A DNA stretch of 64,000 nt, taken from NCBI RefSeq assembly GCF_905220565.1, contig NC_059422.1, forward strand, positions 6,592,272 through 6,656,271, given 5' to 3'. The stretch is from Melitaea cinxia (Eukaryota > Arthropoda > Insecta > Lepidoptera > Nymphalidae). This document shows positions 53,956-64,000 of the stretch, piece by piece. Position numbers and translations under genes: made by a program. The notes beneath the pieces were generated by a model, which was given only the letters and a program-made list of their open reading frames with translations, searched no databases and had not been told where the DNA came from. Position 1 is the stretch's first letter. Every line of letters begins with the position of its first letter.

Positions 53956-54710
53956 TTTTAACCGACTTCCAAAAAAGGAGGAGGTTCTCAATTCGACTGT
54001 ATATTTTTTTTATGTATGTTACATCAGAACTTTTGACCGTGTGGACCGATTTCGACAAATTTTTTTTAATCGAAAGGTGGTGTGTGCCAATTGGTCTCAT
54101 TTAAATTTATTTGAGATCTAACAAATACTTTTCGAGTTATATCTAATAATGCGTTTTTACTTGACGCTTTTTTCGTCGACCTACGTTGTATTATACCGCA
54201 TAACTTTCTACTGGATGTACCGATTTTGATAATTCTTTTTTTGTTGGAAAGTAGATATCCCTAGTTTAGTACCATGATAAGGAAACCAGGATTTGATGAT
54301 GGGATCTCAGAGAAATCGAGGGAAACTCTTGAAAATCCGCAATAACTTTTTACTGGGTGTACCGATTTTGATAATTCTTTTTTTGTTGGAAAGAAGATAT
54401 CCCTAGTTTCGTACCATGATAAGGAAACCAGGATCTGATGATGGAATCCTAGAGAAATCGAGGGAAACTCTTGAAAATCCGCAATAACTTTTTACTGGGT
54501 GTACCGATTTTAATAATTTTTAATTTAATCGAAAGCTGATGTTTGTCATGTGGTCACATATAAATTTTATTGAGATCTGATAACTACTTTTTGAGTAATC
54601 TTTGATAACGCGTAGTTACTTGACTATTTTTTCGTCGATCTACGTTGTATTACTCGTCGATGTAATTGAAGTCGGTTTTTTTTTTCGTTTGCGAGCAAAC
54701 ACAATTATTT
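53955..54710 (-). repeat. Dispersed repeat D, full copy, inverted
   Basis: Starts AACCGACTTCCAAAAAAGGA and ends GCGAGCAAACACAATTATT. It includes the internal duplication seen in the copy at 51.5-52.2 kb. Confidence 0.75.
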
Positions 54711-55019
54711 ATAACCTTGTCCTGACAATAACAAAAGTTAAATAACCAATTTGGTGCAGTCATTCGGAAGTTATTCGAATACATTAATTTCAGCGTTTCA
54801 TTTTATTTATACAGACTGTTGTATATTTATTCAATAATTGATTGTAAAGTTAAAGTTTTCTGGTCTGTTTAATCATTAGTCATTGTTTATCAGACTACTA
54901 CTTTGGCTTCACACTGGACGATTTCACAGTTTGGCAGTGGGAAGGAGTAGCGAAAAATCAATTACAAATAAGTACTTTTGTTTGTGTATTATTATTATTA
55001 TAAAATATGAAGGTTTAAA

Positions 55020-55290
55020 CGCTGTGTGGCTACGGCGGTAAGAATATAGCCTCCCCCTCTCTTCCCGTGGGTGTCGTAAGAGGCGACTAAAGGGTAACAC
55101 AGTTCCACTACTACCTTGGAACTTAAAAAGCCGACCGATGGCGGGATAACCATCCAACTGCTGGCTTTGAAATACACAGGCCGAAGACGGGCAGCAGCGT
55201 CTTCGGTGCGACAAAGCTAGCCCTGCGTTCACCAACCCGCCTGCCCAGCGCGTTGGCTATGGGCAACACACACGAGTTCACGTTTTTTAA
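55020..55290 (+). mobile_element. RTE-tail repeat (family B)
   Basis: GCTGTGTGGCTACGGCGG to AACACACACGAGTTCACG. It has the constant 5' boundary and is 3'-truncated. Confidence 0.75.
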
Positions 55291-55299
55291 TATTCAACA

Positions 55300-55540
55300 A
55301 GGGTATGTCAAGCCTGGTTATGTAGAACTCTGCCAAAGCCTTTTTTTAACCTGGGGAAAATCCTCATAGACACCCTTCGGCAAGGGGGCACCGGAGGGGA
55401 GTCAGACTCTTACTGAATATAACCCATCTACATGCGAGCAGACCTCCGCCTAAGTGGGGCGAGATGGGGTTGCGTTAGCATGCACTACCTCGCCCCGGCG
55501 GCCGGGCCGGCCCGAATGAAAACAGCCAGATTTTATTTTT
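55300..55540 (+). other. GC-rich fragment of unknown origin
   Basis: CAAGGGGGCACCGGAGGGG and CCGGCGGCCGGGCCGGCCCG stand out from the AT-rich flanks. It may be part of a mobile element; I do not recognise it. Confidence 0.35.
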
Positions 55541-55542
55541 GT

Positions 55543-55720
55543 GTTACCCACACATTAGGAAATTGTAAACATTTTTTTAATATCATATCAAAAATCGACC
55601 GTTCCAGCGGGATCGAACCTGCATCTCCAACTGACCGTGTCGGTGCTCTAGCCAATTAAGCTATGGAACGATGTACCCGCTAGATCGAAATTTTTGATAT
55701 GATGATTTTATATATATATT
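55543..55720 (-). mobile_element. tRNA-cloverleaf repeat, copy 2 (minus)
   Basis: The tRNA-like part is 55600-55670 on the minus strand, with arm AATATCATATCAAAAATCG at 55579. One base is missing in the T stem. The outer ATTTTTGTGTTACCCACACA block is shared with the copy at 61.2 kb. Confidence 0.7.
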
Positions 55721-56001
55721 TTTTTATATATATTTTCGAGGATAACTTGTCGTTTATGAACCGATTTCGATAATTTTTTTTTGTTATTTAATCACAGAGA
55801 AATCAAGGGGAACTCTCGAAAATCGTAGTGAAGACCAGTGCGTTTGTTAATTTTTTTCGTCTACTTTATATTACTTGTCGATGTAATTGAAGTCGGTTTT
55901 TATCGTTTATCAAAAAACACAATTATCTTTTATTATTTCATTTCACTCATAGTTACGGGTTTTTAAATAATATTAAAACACAACTCAATTAATTAAAATA
56001 T

Positions 56002-56007
56002 TTTATT
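56002..56007 (-). terminator. Possible polyadenylation signal of reductase 2
   Basis: AATAAA on the minus strand about 330 bases after the stop. No nearer signal was seen, so the 3' UTR would include the repeat at 56185-56315. Confidence 0.35.
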
Positions 56008-56184
56008 ATGTAAAAGGTTAATTTTTAATGATGACATGTACATATTAAATATTTTATATAAAATATTAATAGAAAATGCATTTTTTGAACATTTTTAGTT
56101 AGTAAAATTATTCGTAAATTATATATGTCTGTAATCATATATTTTTACGCTTTTTTCTAAGTTATACTTCTTTTAACGCATTAG

Positions 56185-56315
56185 AGCAAAATGAGAGTAA
56201 ATTTTTATGATGCGCGCGCACACCGTTACAAAAAACCAACACCCTGAAATTAGCTAGTCAACGAAGATGAAGTTAGCAATGTGAAGTAAGCTAGCCAATG
56301 AAGTATAACTTCTTA
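56185..56315. repeat. Dispersed repeat just after the reductase 2 stop
   Basis: GAGAGTAAATTTTTATGATG, CGCGCGCACACCG and GCTAGCCAATGAAGTATAAC match 3055-3175. Confidence 0.6.
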
Positions 56316-56332
56316 CAAAAACAGTTTTTTTT

Positions 56333-56590
56333 TTAATCAATGTCCAAATTCGCGCCATTTTTCCAAATTCTCAAACTGACAGGTATTTCTGGTATGGCAA
56401 CATCGACTTTATCAAACGGATAATTAGTCATATTCTGCCAGAATGTAGGACGTACAGTCCGGAAGTTGTTGTCGAATTTTTGTAGTGTAGCAACATCGTT
56501 CTCGTCGAGTTCAAAGTCGAATATAGAAGCGTTTTCTACTATACGAGTTTTAGTTAGAGTTTTTGGTATGCTAGTAATACCACGCTGGTA
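56333..56590 (-). CDS. Reductase 2 last exon
   Basis: Acceptor TCATTACAG, TAA stop. It reads YQRGITSIPKTLTKTRIVEN, FRTVRPTFWQNMTNYPFD and a longer tail (WKNGANLDID) than reductase 1. Confidence 0.9.
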   Translation of the reverse strand, partial: YQRGITSIPKTLTKTRIVENASIFDFELDENDVATLQKFDNNFRTVRPTFWQNMTNYPFDKVDVAIPEIPVSLRIWKNGANLDID

Positions 56591-59500
56591 CTGTAATGAA
56601 AAAAAATGAGTTTTATTATAATTAGATCTTTTTAAAGAAGATGTCTAGGAATTGGAATCATAGTTCAACATAATAAATAATTCAAAAATCTTAACTAAAA
56701 AATAAACTAAAATTCATTTTAACTGAATGCTATTGACAAAATAGAAAATGCACAAAAAGGGCTTTTGTCAAAGCTGGCAAACAAAACTTTTTTGTTTTTC
56801 AAACGCCCCGGCTTTGCACGCTTGCAAATACTATCAGTATTTTTGTGTGCGTGTCCATCTGAAAGCACTGTCTTTACTAACGAAAACCGCATCAAAATCC
56901 ATTGCGTAGTTTTAAAGATCTAAGCATACAGACAGACAGACTTTGGTTTAATCTATGTAACAATAATATTAGATAAATTTTGACTACATCATATAGCAAC
57001 AAAAACAGAGTATTAACATAGTAAAAAAAAAATTGAAATTAATCAATACAACTTAGTTTTTATGCTCCAGTTAATTTACCCATGCTTACCAAATATCTCA
57101 AAGCAATTTGCTGAACAGTTTTCCCATATTTCTTGCCAAGGCCCAACATTACTGGGTCGTCGTGTCTGACCGCTGGGTAGTTAGGGTCGAACCTACTGGG
57201 CACCATCCTACCAAACGGTGTGTACGCTACCACCTGGATACCATTCTTCTGGCAGAAATCCACCAGCTCTTTCTGGCCAAGATTTAGATTTATCTGGAAG
57301 TTTTTAAAAGATTTTATGAAAAGATTTATGCTGTGAAAATGTCTGATTTTATGTTATATTAGCCGTACCCTCGATTTTTTTCGATTTTGCGTTTATATGT
57401 ATCCAATGTGACGGGTTTTGGGACTTGTAATATAAATTTTGCCACTACACCAGAGCGGTTATAACTGACTTATGCGTCTCATTTTCAAAGCCACAGCGTC
57501 ATATTTACTATAAACAATGTATAAAATACATTTAAATACTTTTTTAAATGATGTTTTAAAAGTGCATTTGATGCCAGCTTGATTGAAAGAAATATTTGCT
57601 TTCATATTTACTTTATTTGGCTAAATCTTCGATCATCTACACACATATAGATATATTATGGCACAGATTGTACTGAAACATGTACATAGTCTATACTTTT
57701 TCTAGTTATGGTAATAATTTTAACCTTAATTTTAACAATATCCAACTTATAATATGGAGCAGTCCGACTGGGGAAGAACGTGACCCGACTGGGGAAGAAC
57801 CTTACAAAAAGTCACAACTAAATAAAACTTCTCTTGAGTTGTGTTGTGTTCTGTGATGAGTAAGGTGACCAGAGCTCCTGGACAGGGTCGGTGGTAGGTC
57901 GTGGTGGTAGGGTGGGCTGGCGTCTACGGTAATCGCTTGCTCAACTGTACGCTTGTTTGCCGCCTAGTTGTATAAATAAAACCCTTGCTCTTCGACGATA
58001 TGCTTCAGCCTGTAATATCCCACTACTGGGCATGGGCCTCTTTCCCCATGTAGGAGAAGGATCAGAGCGTAATTCACCACGCTGCTCCAATGCGGGTTGG
58101 CGGATATATTCCCGACTATGAGTAACGATCGCTATCAGGTGTACATGATAACAACCGGAACCGATGGCTTAACGTGCTCTCCGAGGCACGGTGGGGAGAC
58201 CCACAAGGACTGCACAAACACGCAGACCACGGCAAACACCTGTATGGCCAATACAAATGTTTGTCATGTGCGGGGATCGAACCCGCAACCGCCAGCGCAA
58301 CAGATACAATCCATGGCTGTAACCGTTGCGCCAAAGCGGCGTCGCGGTTTTGACGATGATGAAGTCATTAACAATTCACTCACTTCAACTTGATTTACAA
58401 CGGGAAGAACATTACAGTTGGCTAGCAGACGAATCAGCTGTTCCACATTGAAGTTTGAAACACCTATCGACTTGACCAAACCTTGCTTCAGCACAGATTC
58501 GAACCCACGCCACGTGTCCAAGTAGTCTATTTTTTCATCAACACCGTCTTTCTGGAAAATAAATTTTTATACAGTAAAAAGCAAAATAAGGTAAACCGAT
58601 TTTAAGAATTCTTTCACTAAATTAGCATGTTTCTTGTAAGGTAACACAGGCTATAATACATCATGCTTGGACTCAAAGTAGACACACAGTATTTATTAAC
58701 ATCAATAACCTCTGTGCAGGTAATTATTATTTGTGATGTTATTATTTGTGTCATTGGGAAGAACAAGAAAGATGAGAAGAAGAACATTTAGAAGAACAAA
58801 TGGAAGGGATAGAGAAGTTTCAAACAATTGATAAAGACTAACAAATGAATATTAATGCTTTGAAAGTTGCGTCTGACATTGTGTTTCTGAACCCAAGACA
58901 CAGGATTAAAATCTTTAGTGAGTTTGTTTTTGTGTTAAGCAGTAAAGTAAGGTTTGTTACTAAAGTACTTAACACTTTTATAAGCATTTTAAACTGTAAT
59001 TATATATCCGGTAGTGGCTGGATGAGGATTGGGGAACTTGGGGAGGCCTATGTCCAGCAGTTGACTGCGATAAGATGATGTGAAGTGAAGTGATATAGAT
59101 CAAGCTCCAACTGAGATAACTGAGTTAACTGAGGTAGGGACAGAGCAGGATATTTTCTGCTCAAACAAAGGGAGCAAGCCTGACTGGGGTAATACCTTGC
59201 CCTTACAGATGATCACAGCTAAATAATACTGCTTTCAAGCAGTGCTGTATTCCTGTTGGTGAGTAAGGTGACCAGAGCTCCTGAGGGGAATTGGAGACCA
59301 GGGTCAGAAACACTCTTGCAGACGATTGTTTGCCAACTTAGTTATACCCCTCCTATACAGAGAAATAGAAGTTAAGTTCCTTATACTTACAGATACAGAC
59401 ATAGGCCAATGCATGAGCACTAGGTCCACATAATCAAGACCTAATCTTTTCAGGGATCCTCTGACGGAGCGTTCCACGTCTTCCGGTCGATGGTGGTCGT

Positions 59501-61432
59501 TCCACACCTGACATAAGACAGAAGTGCATGATATTAGAACAGAGGAAATGCTTGTTTGAATGGAAATAAGCTTGTTTTAAATAAGGTTGAGGAAATTCTG
59601 TAAAGTGTTGGTTTTTTTGTCGAGAGAGTTTAGACGAAGATGAAATATCGAGGGTATTAATGTCAATTTTGTTAAGCGAAAATATTAGTTCATTAATTTA
59701 TGTAGTTAAGTGTCTTGTTATTTTGATTTATAACTTTATTTTATTTATGTTTTTCTATGCTAATATAATAAAGAGGAAAGATTTGATTGTTTATTTGTTT
59801 GCATTGAATAAGCTCCGAAATTACTGAACCGATTTGAAAAATTCGTTACTGTTAGGAAGCTATCCGCGGGTGACTACGCTTTATTATATTAAAAAAAAAA
59901 AAAATTGGGAAAAAAATATTTTGAATTTTTTTTAATACCCGTGCGAAACCAGGGCGGGATGCTAGTTTGTGATATATTATTTAAACGTAAGCACGTGTTT
60001 ATCAGTTATCACATTAACTACAGTTTCAAGGTTGGCAAATTATTGCCAACAAACCAGATGATAGACCAAAATAAAGAATATGACTATATGTATTTTTTTT
60101 GGTTTTTTACGTAAAAAAGTGTTTCGTATCACGTAGTTCTTTGTTACTAGTTTAATAAATTCTTCAAATTATAATACAATTAGACTCTAATCACGTTCAA
60201 TGCCATATAACCTTAGTAGTGACAAAAATATCTTCTCTTTTGATAACACCCTCTTTTATCTTCTTGTTTACGACGTAACCAACTTCCGGTTCCACTCTGT
60301 AGAGATGCGCGGTGTCGATATGTCGATAACCCACGTCGATAGCGTAGGACATCGCATCGACGAGTTTAGGTATGTCTTCGGAAATGAATTCGTCCTGAAA
60401 CATTAATTTAATATATTAAAAAAAACCTACTTCAAACTCATTAATAGGGATAACTCTAAGCTACTGTCATATCTCGCTCTAATTGAAATGAGAATACATG
60501 TCAAACAACAGCTTCGAATACAAAAGGAACCATCAAAATTGGTACACCCAGTTAAGTTATGAGGTTGGTATTACACATAAAAAAATATAATCGAAATTAG
60601 TTTGGGTCCAAATTTTCAGAGCCGATATACGAAATTGAAACTGTTATTTAATAGTTTTCTTAGATTTTCAGGTCTTTCTTTTTCGTAGGAAAAGAAGGAC
60701 CTGAAAAATGTTTCAATTTTTTTTCATGTGGAACGTGTTGTACTATATCTAAAGAACCCCATTTGTAGGAATTAATTCATTTATGAACATAAAATTATTT
60801 TGAAAAACTTGACATCCGTATCCTCATTTGCGGATATCAGCCTCTAATAACCCGCATTCGCATCTGCATGGGTGGATATCAAAATTTTGGCATCCGCAAC
60901 AACCCTGGTATATGTATATTATATACAGAAATAAAACTCCGATATGTATGTACGTGCAAAGCTTCCAAACGACTGCACGTAATTGAATAAACCTTTTTCT
61001 GTTGTCATCTTTACCGCCAGGACAAGGTTTTTATAAAACAAAGTGTTTTTTAAATATATTCTAGAAAAAAGGTAAGCGGTACGAAGTTCACCGTGTCAGC
61101 TAGTAAACATGGGCAGGTAATAAACCTGTAATATATGTACGGTTTTATTTTTGTGTTACCCACACATTAGGATTTCTAAACATTTTTGAATATCATATCA
61201 AAAATTGACGTTGATTTGACGATGTACATCGTTCCATAGCTTAATTGGCTAGAGCGCCGACACGGTCAGTCGGAGACGCGGGTTCGAACCCCGCTGGAGC
61301 GGTCAATTTTTGATATGATATTCAAGAAAACCCTGTAATATGTTTTACCTTTTCATTCAACCCCGTCCACGTGCCATATCCCAACGCTGGGATTTCCAGG
61401 CCATTGTTGAGTTTAAACTTTGGGATAACTAC
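56333..61432 (-). CDS. Aldo-keto reductase 2, AKR2E-like; six exons seen, first exon missing
   Basis: Exons on the minus strand: 61432-61349, 60394-60212, 59507-59391, 58551-58384, 57293-57090 and 56590-56333. All are phase 0 and GT-AG; together they code for 337 residues.
The protein begins VVIPKFKLNNGLEIPALGYG. The catalytic tetrad is Asp55 (HIDTA), Tyr60 (LYRVE), Lys89 (VTTK) and His122 (LMHWP), numbered from the first visible residue. SIGVSNFN and SIPKT form the cofactor side (IPKT where IPKS is usual).
By comparison with reductase 1, an upstream signal-peptide or start exon is expected. None was convincing up to the right edge. Reductase 1 has two introns that are absent here. Substrate is unknown; an ecdysteroid or general carbonyl role is inferred from the family. 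Confidence 0.9.
57090..57293 (-). CDS. Reductase 2 exon, AYTPFG segment
   Basis: Acceptor AACTTCCAG, donor GTAAGC. It reads NGIQVVAYTPFGRMVPSRFD and ends QQIALRYL. Confidence 0.9.
57738..57972 (-). repeat. Dispersed repeat C, degenerate
   Basis: GAGCAGTCCGACTGGGGAAG (partly duplicated), GATGAGTAAGGTGACCAGAG and GCCGCCTAGTTGTATAAA. Confidence 0.6.
58000..58345 (-). mobile_element. SINE family A, full-length
   Basis: From the tail (CTTCAGCCTGTAATATCCCA) to the tRNA head (GGGGATCGAACCCGCAACC, then ACCGTTGCGCCAAAGCGGC). This is the most complete copy in the window. Confidence 0.8.
58384..58551 (-). CDS. Reductase 2 exon, SIGVSNFN segment
   Basis: Acceptor ATTTTCCAG, donor GTGAGT. It reads LKQGLVKSIGVSNFNVEQLI and ends VVNQVE. 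A SINE A head ends about 40 bases past the donor. Confidence 0.9.
58965..59090 (+). mobile_element. RTE LINE 3' end fragment
   Basis: The frame ends GELGEAYVQQLTAIR with a stop, followed by a GATGATG-like tail. This is the C-terminus of an RTE protein and explains the tails of families A and B. Confidence 0.65.
59110..59345 (-). repeat. Dispersed repeat C
   Basis: AACTGAGGTAGGGACAGAGC, GTTGGTGAGTAAGGTGACCA and GTTTGCCAACTTAGTTATAC. It stops about 45 bases before the exon at 59391. Confidence 0.65.
59391..59507 (-). CDS. Reductase 2 exon with catalytic His
   Basis: Acceptor TTATGTCAG, donor GTAAGT. It reads VWNDHHRPEDVERSVRGSLK and LMHWPMSVS. Confidence 0.9.
59758..59965 (+). mobile_element. 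Probable Helitron
   Basis: Ends CAGGGCGGGATGCTAG before T. The 5' end near TAATATAATAAAGAGGAAAG is not certain. Confidence 0.5.
60212..60394 (-). CDS. Reductase 2 exon with catalytic Asp, Tyr and Lys
   Basis: Acceptor ATGTTTCAG, weak donor GTTATA. It reads YAIDVGYRHIDTAHLYRVEP and ends FVTTK. It corresponds to exons 3 and 4 of reductase 1 without the intron at GYR. Confidence 0.9.
60905..61103 (+). mobile_element. Helitron, 5' end uncertain
   Basis: Ends GTTCACCGTGTCAGCTAG before T, like the arm at 35021. The left end may be near TATATACAGAAATAAAACTC. Confidence 0.5.
61141..61322 (+). mobile_element. tRNA-cloverleaf repeat, copy 3
   Basis: Inverted arms AATATCATATCAAAAATTGA (from 61189) and its complement (to 61322) enclose a 72-base tRNA-like sequence at 61230-61301. 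It has A-box TAGCTTAATTGG, loop ACGGTCA and B-box GGTTCGAACCC. The block left of the cloverleaf is deleted compared with copy 1. Confidence 0.7.
61349..61432 (-). CDS. Reductase 2, first visible exon
   Basis: Acceptor TTATTTCAG, donor GTAAAA. It reads FKLNNGLEIPALGYGTWTGL. A tRNA-cloverleaf repeat ends about 26 bases past the donor. Confidence 0.85.
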
Positions 61433-61544
61433 CTGAAATAATAATACGAATATAATAAAAACGAATTTAAGCCTGTTTACTGCTAGGTACCAGTGGAAAA
61501 TTTGAAGCTTCAGCGGCTCGGGCCATTTTTATTTACCACCACAC

Positions 61545-61935
61545 TTCAATTACGTTGACAAGTAGACGAAAACATAGCCAAGTAAATATGCGTTATCAAA
61601 GATTACTCAAAAATTAGTTACCAGATTTCGATTAAATTTAAATGTGACTACCAGACAAGCATTAGCTTTCGATTAAAAGAAGAATAGACTAAATCAGTAA
61701 AGCCAGTGAAAGGTTATGCAGTAGAATACAACGTAGGTCGACTAAAAAATAGTCAAGTAAATACGCAGTATTAGATACTCGAAAAGTACTTGTTAAATTT
61801 CAATTAAATTTAAATTGGAGTTTCGATTTAAAAAAAAATCATCGAAATCGGTCCACCGAGTCAAAAGCTGAGGTAACATACATAAAAAAAACAATTGAAT
61901 TAAGAACCTCTTCCTTCGGAAGTCGATTAAAAAGG
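61545..61935 (+). repeat. Dispersed repeat D, degenerate
   Basis: TATGCGTTATCAAAGATTAC, AATACAACGTAGGTCGACTA and TTAAGAACCTCTTCCTTCGG follow the family order. Confidence 0.65.
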
Positions 61936-63545
61936 TATTATCGCTGAAATTTTACTGCTGCCGTTTTTGAAGCCACTAATCATTCCATTATTCATAAAAT
62001 AATCGATTCAAGAGGAAGAGAATTATCGATCAATATAGAATATGTTTCGGCTTGACTTTTTTTAATTATCTATTTTTGTAAAAATTTATTAATTTTTGAC
62101 ATCCCTAGTACGTATGCTCGGCTTGCGTCGCCCCTCGCAGAATGCCGCCCCGGGCCATGGCGCTCTTGGCCCTAGGTAAATATACACATGTTGAATAACT
62201 AATAACTTTTATAATATCAAGGTCTTACCTAACACATTACAATGTCAATTTAAGTATATTAAAGTGAAATACAAATTTAATCGTGTCAATTTGTATTGCA
62301 CCAGTAAATAGATACGAAATCCACTCATTTTACGTTTTAGTCTAATAGTTATTGTATATCGGTGTTAAAGACAAACCTGTGTTTTTTTGTCTTAGCAATA
62401 TTTTTTTTTTTCGATAAACATTCGTGAAAACTTTACTGAAGGATATGTGACCTTCTTTTTGTTTTAGACATGTTTACGTAATTCATTAGAATGTCGAGAT
62501 GAATGTTCATGTAATTAGTAGTTACTACAAGGTAATGTCCAATGCAAAACGTTACATCCATACTTGTATGGTAAATGTACTAAAGTATTTTTACTTAAGT
62601 GTTACATATATAAATAATAAATAAAAGAAAAATAATGTGGTGTCATGGGACACCAGGTAGGAACGAAGTTCCTTCGGATAGTAGGTATAGAAGGAACACA
62701 ATTTGAAAACAAAAATGTTGAATTTTATATATATATTTTCTAGTACTTGACTTTTTTTTAATTTGGTTGATTGGTTTTTAATTAAGTACATAAAAGTATT
62801 TAGGAAATTTAGTATTTTAGAAAATAACAAATACTGTAAAATAAAATAAATCAAAGAAAATAATAATAATAATAATAATTCAAACTATTAAGTGAAATAA
62901 AAAAAACACGTCTTTATTTATTTTTGTCGACAGTATAAAATTACATAAATAATTTAAAAAAGTTTACTAGTATTATTTTAGTTTTACAAACGTCATATTA
63001 TACAGTCGTGTGACTGATATTACGTCACTTCCGTTAGATATTTTTCTTACGGTTTTAGTATCACATTTTTTTCAGTTCGGTCGCCCAGCCAAATGTTAAG
63101 CCGTAAGGAACTTCGTTCCAATACAAAATAAAAAAAAATACTGATATTACACCCGGAATCGAGGCAAGAATTGAACTCACTACCTCTGAAGCAGAAAGCC
63201 CTAAGGGTATCTCGAATCTATGCCAACAGGCAAAATTCATTACTAGTTTTTATCTTCGGCTTTTTTTATATAAAGTTATGTCCACAGGCTTATAGTGCCC
63301 GTGCTTTTGTTATTCCGATTTTTAGTTTTATTACTGATCATTTACTTGTTACACTACTGCAGCTTACATTAAGAGACCTAATTATTCTATCTTAGTATCC
63401 CTAATGCAGATGTGAGTCCACCGACCAAAATTATGCTAAATTTAATTGATATCTTACATGCAAAAAGACAGAATTATATTGCGCCTTACTTTAATTATTG
63501 TTGTCATTCTTATTATTATTATTATTATCTATGTTTATATATATA
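61936..63545. other. AT-rich region upstream of reductase 2; no exon found
   Basis: I searched the minus strand for a start exon with a phase-0 donor and found none without a stop. AGGAACGAAGTTCCTT (62651) and AAGGAACTTCGTTCC (63106) form an inverted pair of a small dispersed motif also seen near 14.3 kb. Confidence 0.4.
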
Positions 63546-63546
63546 C

Positions 63547-63712
63547 TTACTTGCTATCTATAATATCTTCGGCTTCGCTCGCATTGTTTTTTTTTAAATA
63601 AAAAGTATCCTATGTTACTTCTAATACCTCCAAAAATATGAGTACAAACTGTTCGCGTAAAAGCGTAACAAACAAACATACATTCACATTTATAATATTA
63701 ATAATAATTAGG
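63547..63712 (-). mobile_element. Short Helitron, inverted
   Basis: The minus strand resembles 37254-37416, from a CCCTAATTATTATTAATATT-like start to GCGAGCGAAGCCGAAGATAT. The ends are diverged. Confidence 0.5.
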
Positions 63713-63802
63713 GATTAGGGATTAAGTAGGGATGCTAAAGATAAAAAATATATTATAATTTATCCCGGTAAATATAGATTATTAGATCGCCTTTCTTATT
63801 AT

Positions 63803-64000
63803 TAACCGACTTCAAAAAAGGAGGAGGTTACTCAATTCGACGTCTATGTTCGGGGATAACTTCGACGTCTATGTTCGGGGATAACTTCGTCGTTTATGAA
63901 CCGATTTTGATAATTCTTTTTTTTGTTGGTAAGGAGATATCTCAAGTGTGGTACCATGATAAGGAAACCAGGATCTGATGATGGAATACCAGAGAAATTG
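63803..64000 (-). repeat. Dispersed repeat D, cut by the window edge
   Basis: TAACCGACTTCAAAAAAGGA at the left, then GTACCATGATAAGGAAACCA. It continues past the window. TTCGACGTCTATGTTCGGGG is duplicated in tandem. Confidence 0.65.

Noticed and set aside
62170..62340. Start exon for reductase 2 with a GTAAGA donor at about 62228
   Set aside because: Every minus-strand ATG tested upstream of this donor meets a stop codon before it.

Overview
The window looks like nuclear DNA from a moth or butterfly (Lepidoptera). It is AT-rich, the genes have short exons with GT-AG introns, and most of the rest is a dense bed of interspersed repeats. These include TC...CTAG Helitrons, RTE and Jockey-like LINE remnants, tRNA-headed SINEs, hAT elements and MITEs. 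No database search was possible, so the organism and all family names rest on reading the sequence.

Four protein-coding genes can be assembled exon by exon. (1) About 8.3-12.8 kb, minus strand: a two-exon gene for a Rad60/Esc2/NIP45 (NFATC2IP) family protein with acidic and Arg/Gly-rich regions, SIM-like motifs and two C-terminal SUMO-like domains. (2) 20.1-24.2 kb, plus strand: five coding exons of a secreted protein with two peritrophin-A (CBM14) chitin-binding domains. Its signal-peptide start lies in a tiny upstream exon with two candidates, at 7.8 kb or 16.5 kb. If the distal one is used, gene 1 lies inside its first intron on the opposite strand. (3) 26.5-49.2 kb, minus strand: a complete nine-exon aldo-keto reductase (343 residues, signal peptide, intact Asp/Tyr/Lys/His tetrad) spread over 22.7 kb. 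(4) 56.3-61.4 kb, minus strand: a second aldo-keto reductase with six visible exons; its first exon was not found and may lie past the right edge. The two reductases form a same-strand tandem pair and resemble the insect AKR2E group, which includes 3-dehydroecdysone 3-beta-reductases. That substrate assignment is inference.

The remaining sequence is mostly mobile DNA, much of it nested. The clearest case is a Helitron (31.3-35.0 kb) split by a hAT-type element with perfect 8-bp target duplications. That hAT element contains an RTE LINE fragment, an RTE-tail repeat, a further insertion and another Helitron. A second hAT element (45.6-46.9 kb, also with an 8-bp duplication) carries a decayed transposase C-terminus split by a MITE. 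An 8-bp-period minisatellite of about 1.1 kb sits in intron 3 of the first reductase and is open in all six frames, so its long ORFs are artefacts. Several copies of a dispersed repeat carry a full tRNA-like cloverleaf. Two copies of another repeat carry an identical 35-codon micro-ORF next to a perfect NRF1-type palindrome.

No rRNA gene, no credible functional tRNA gene and no CRISPR array were seen. The coding genes do not form an obvious functional unit beyond the tandem reductase pair.
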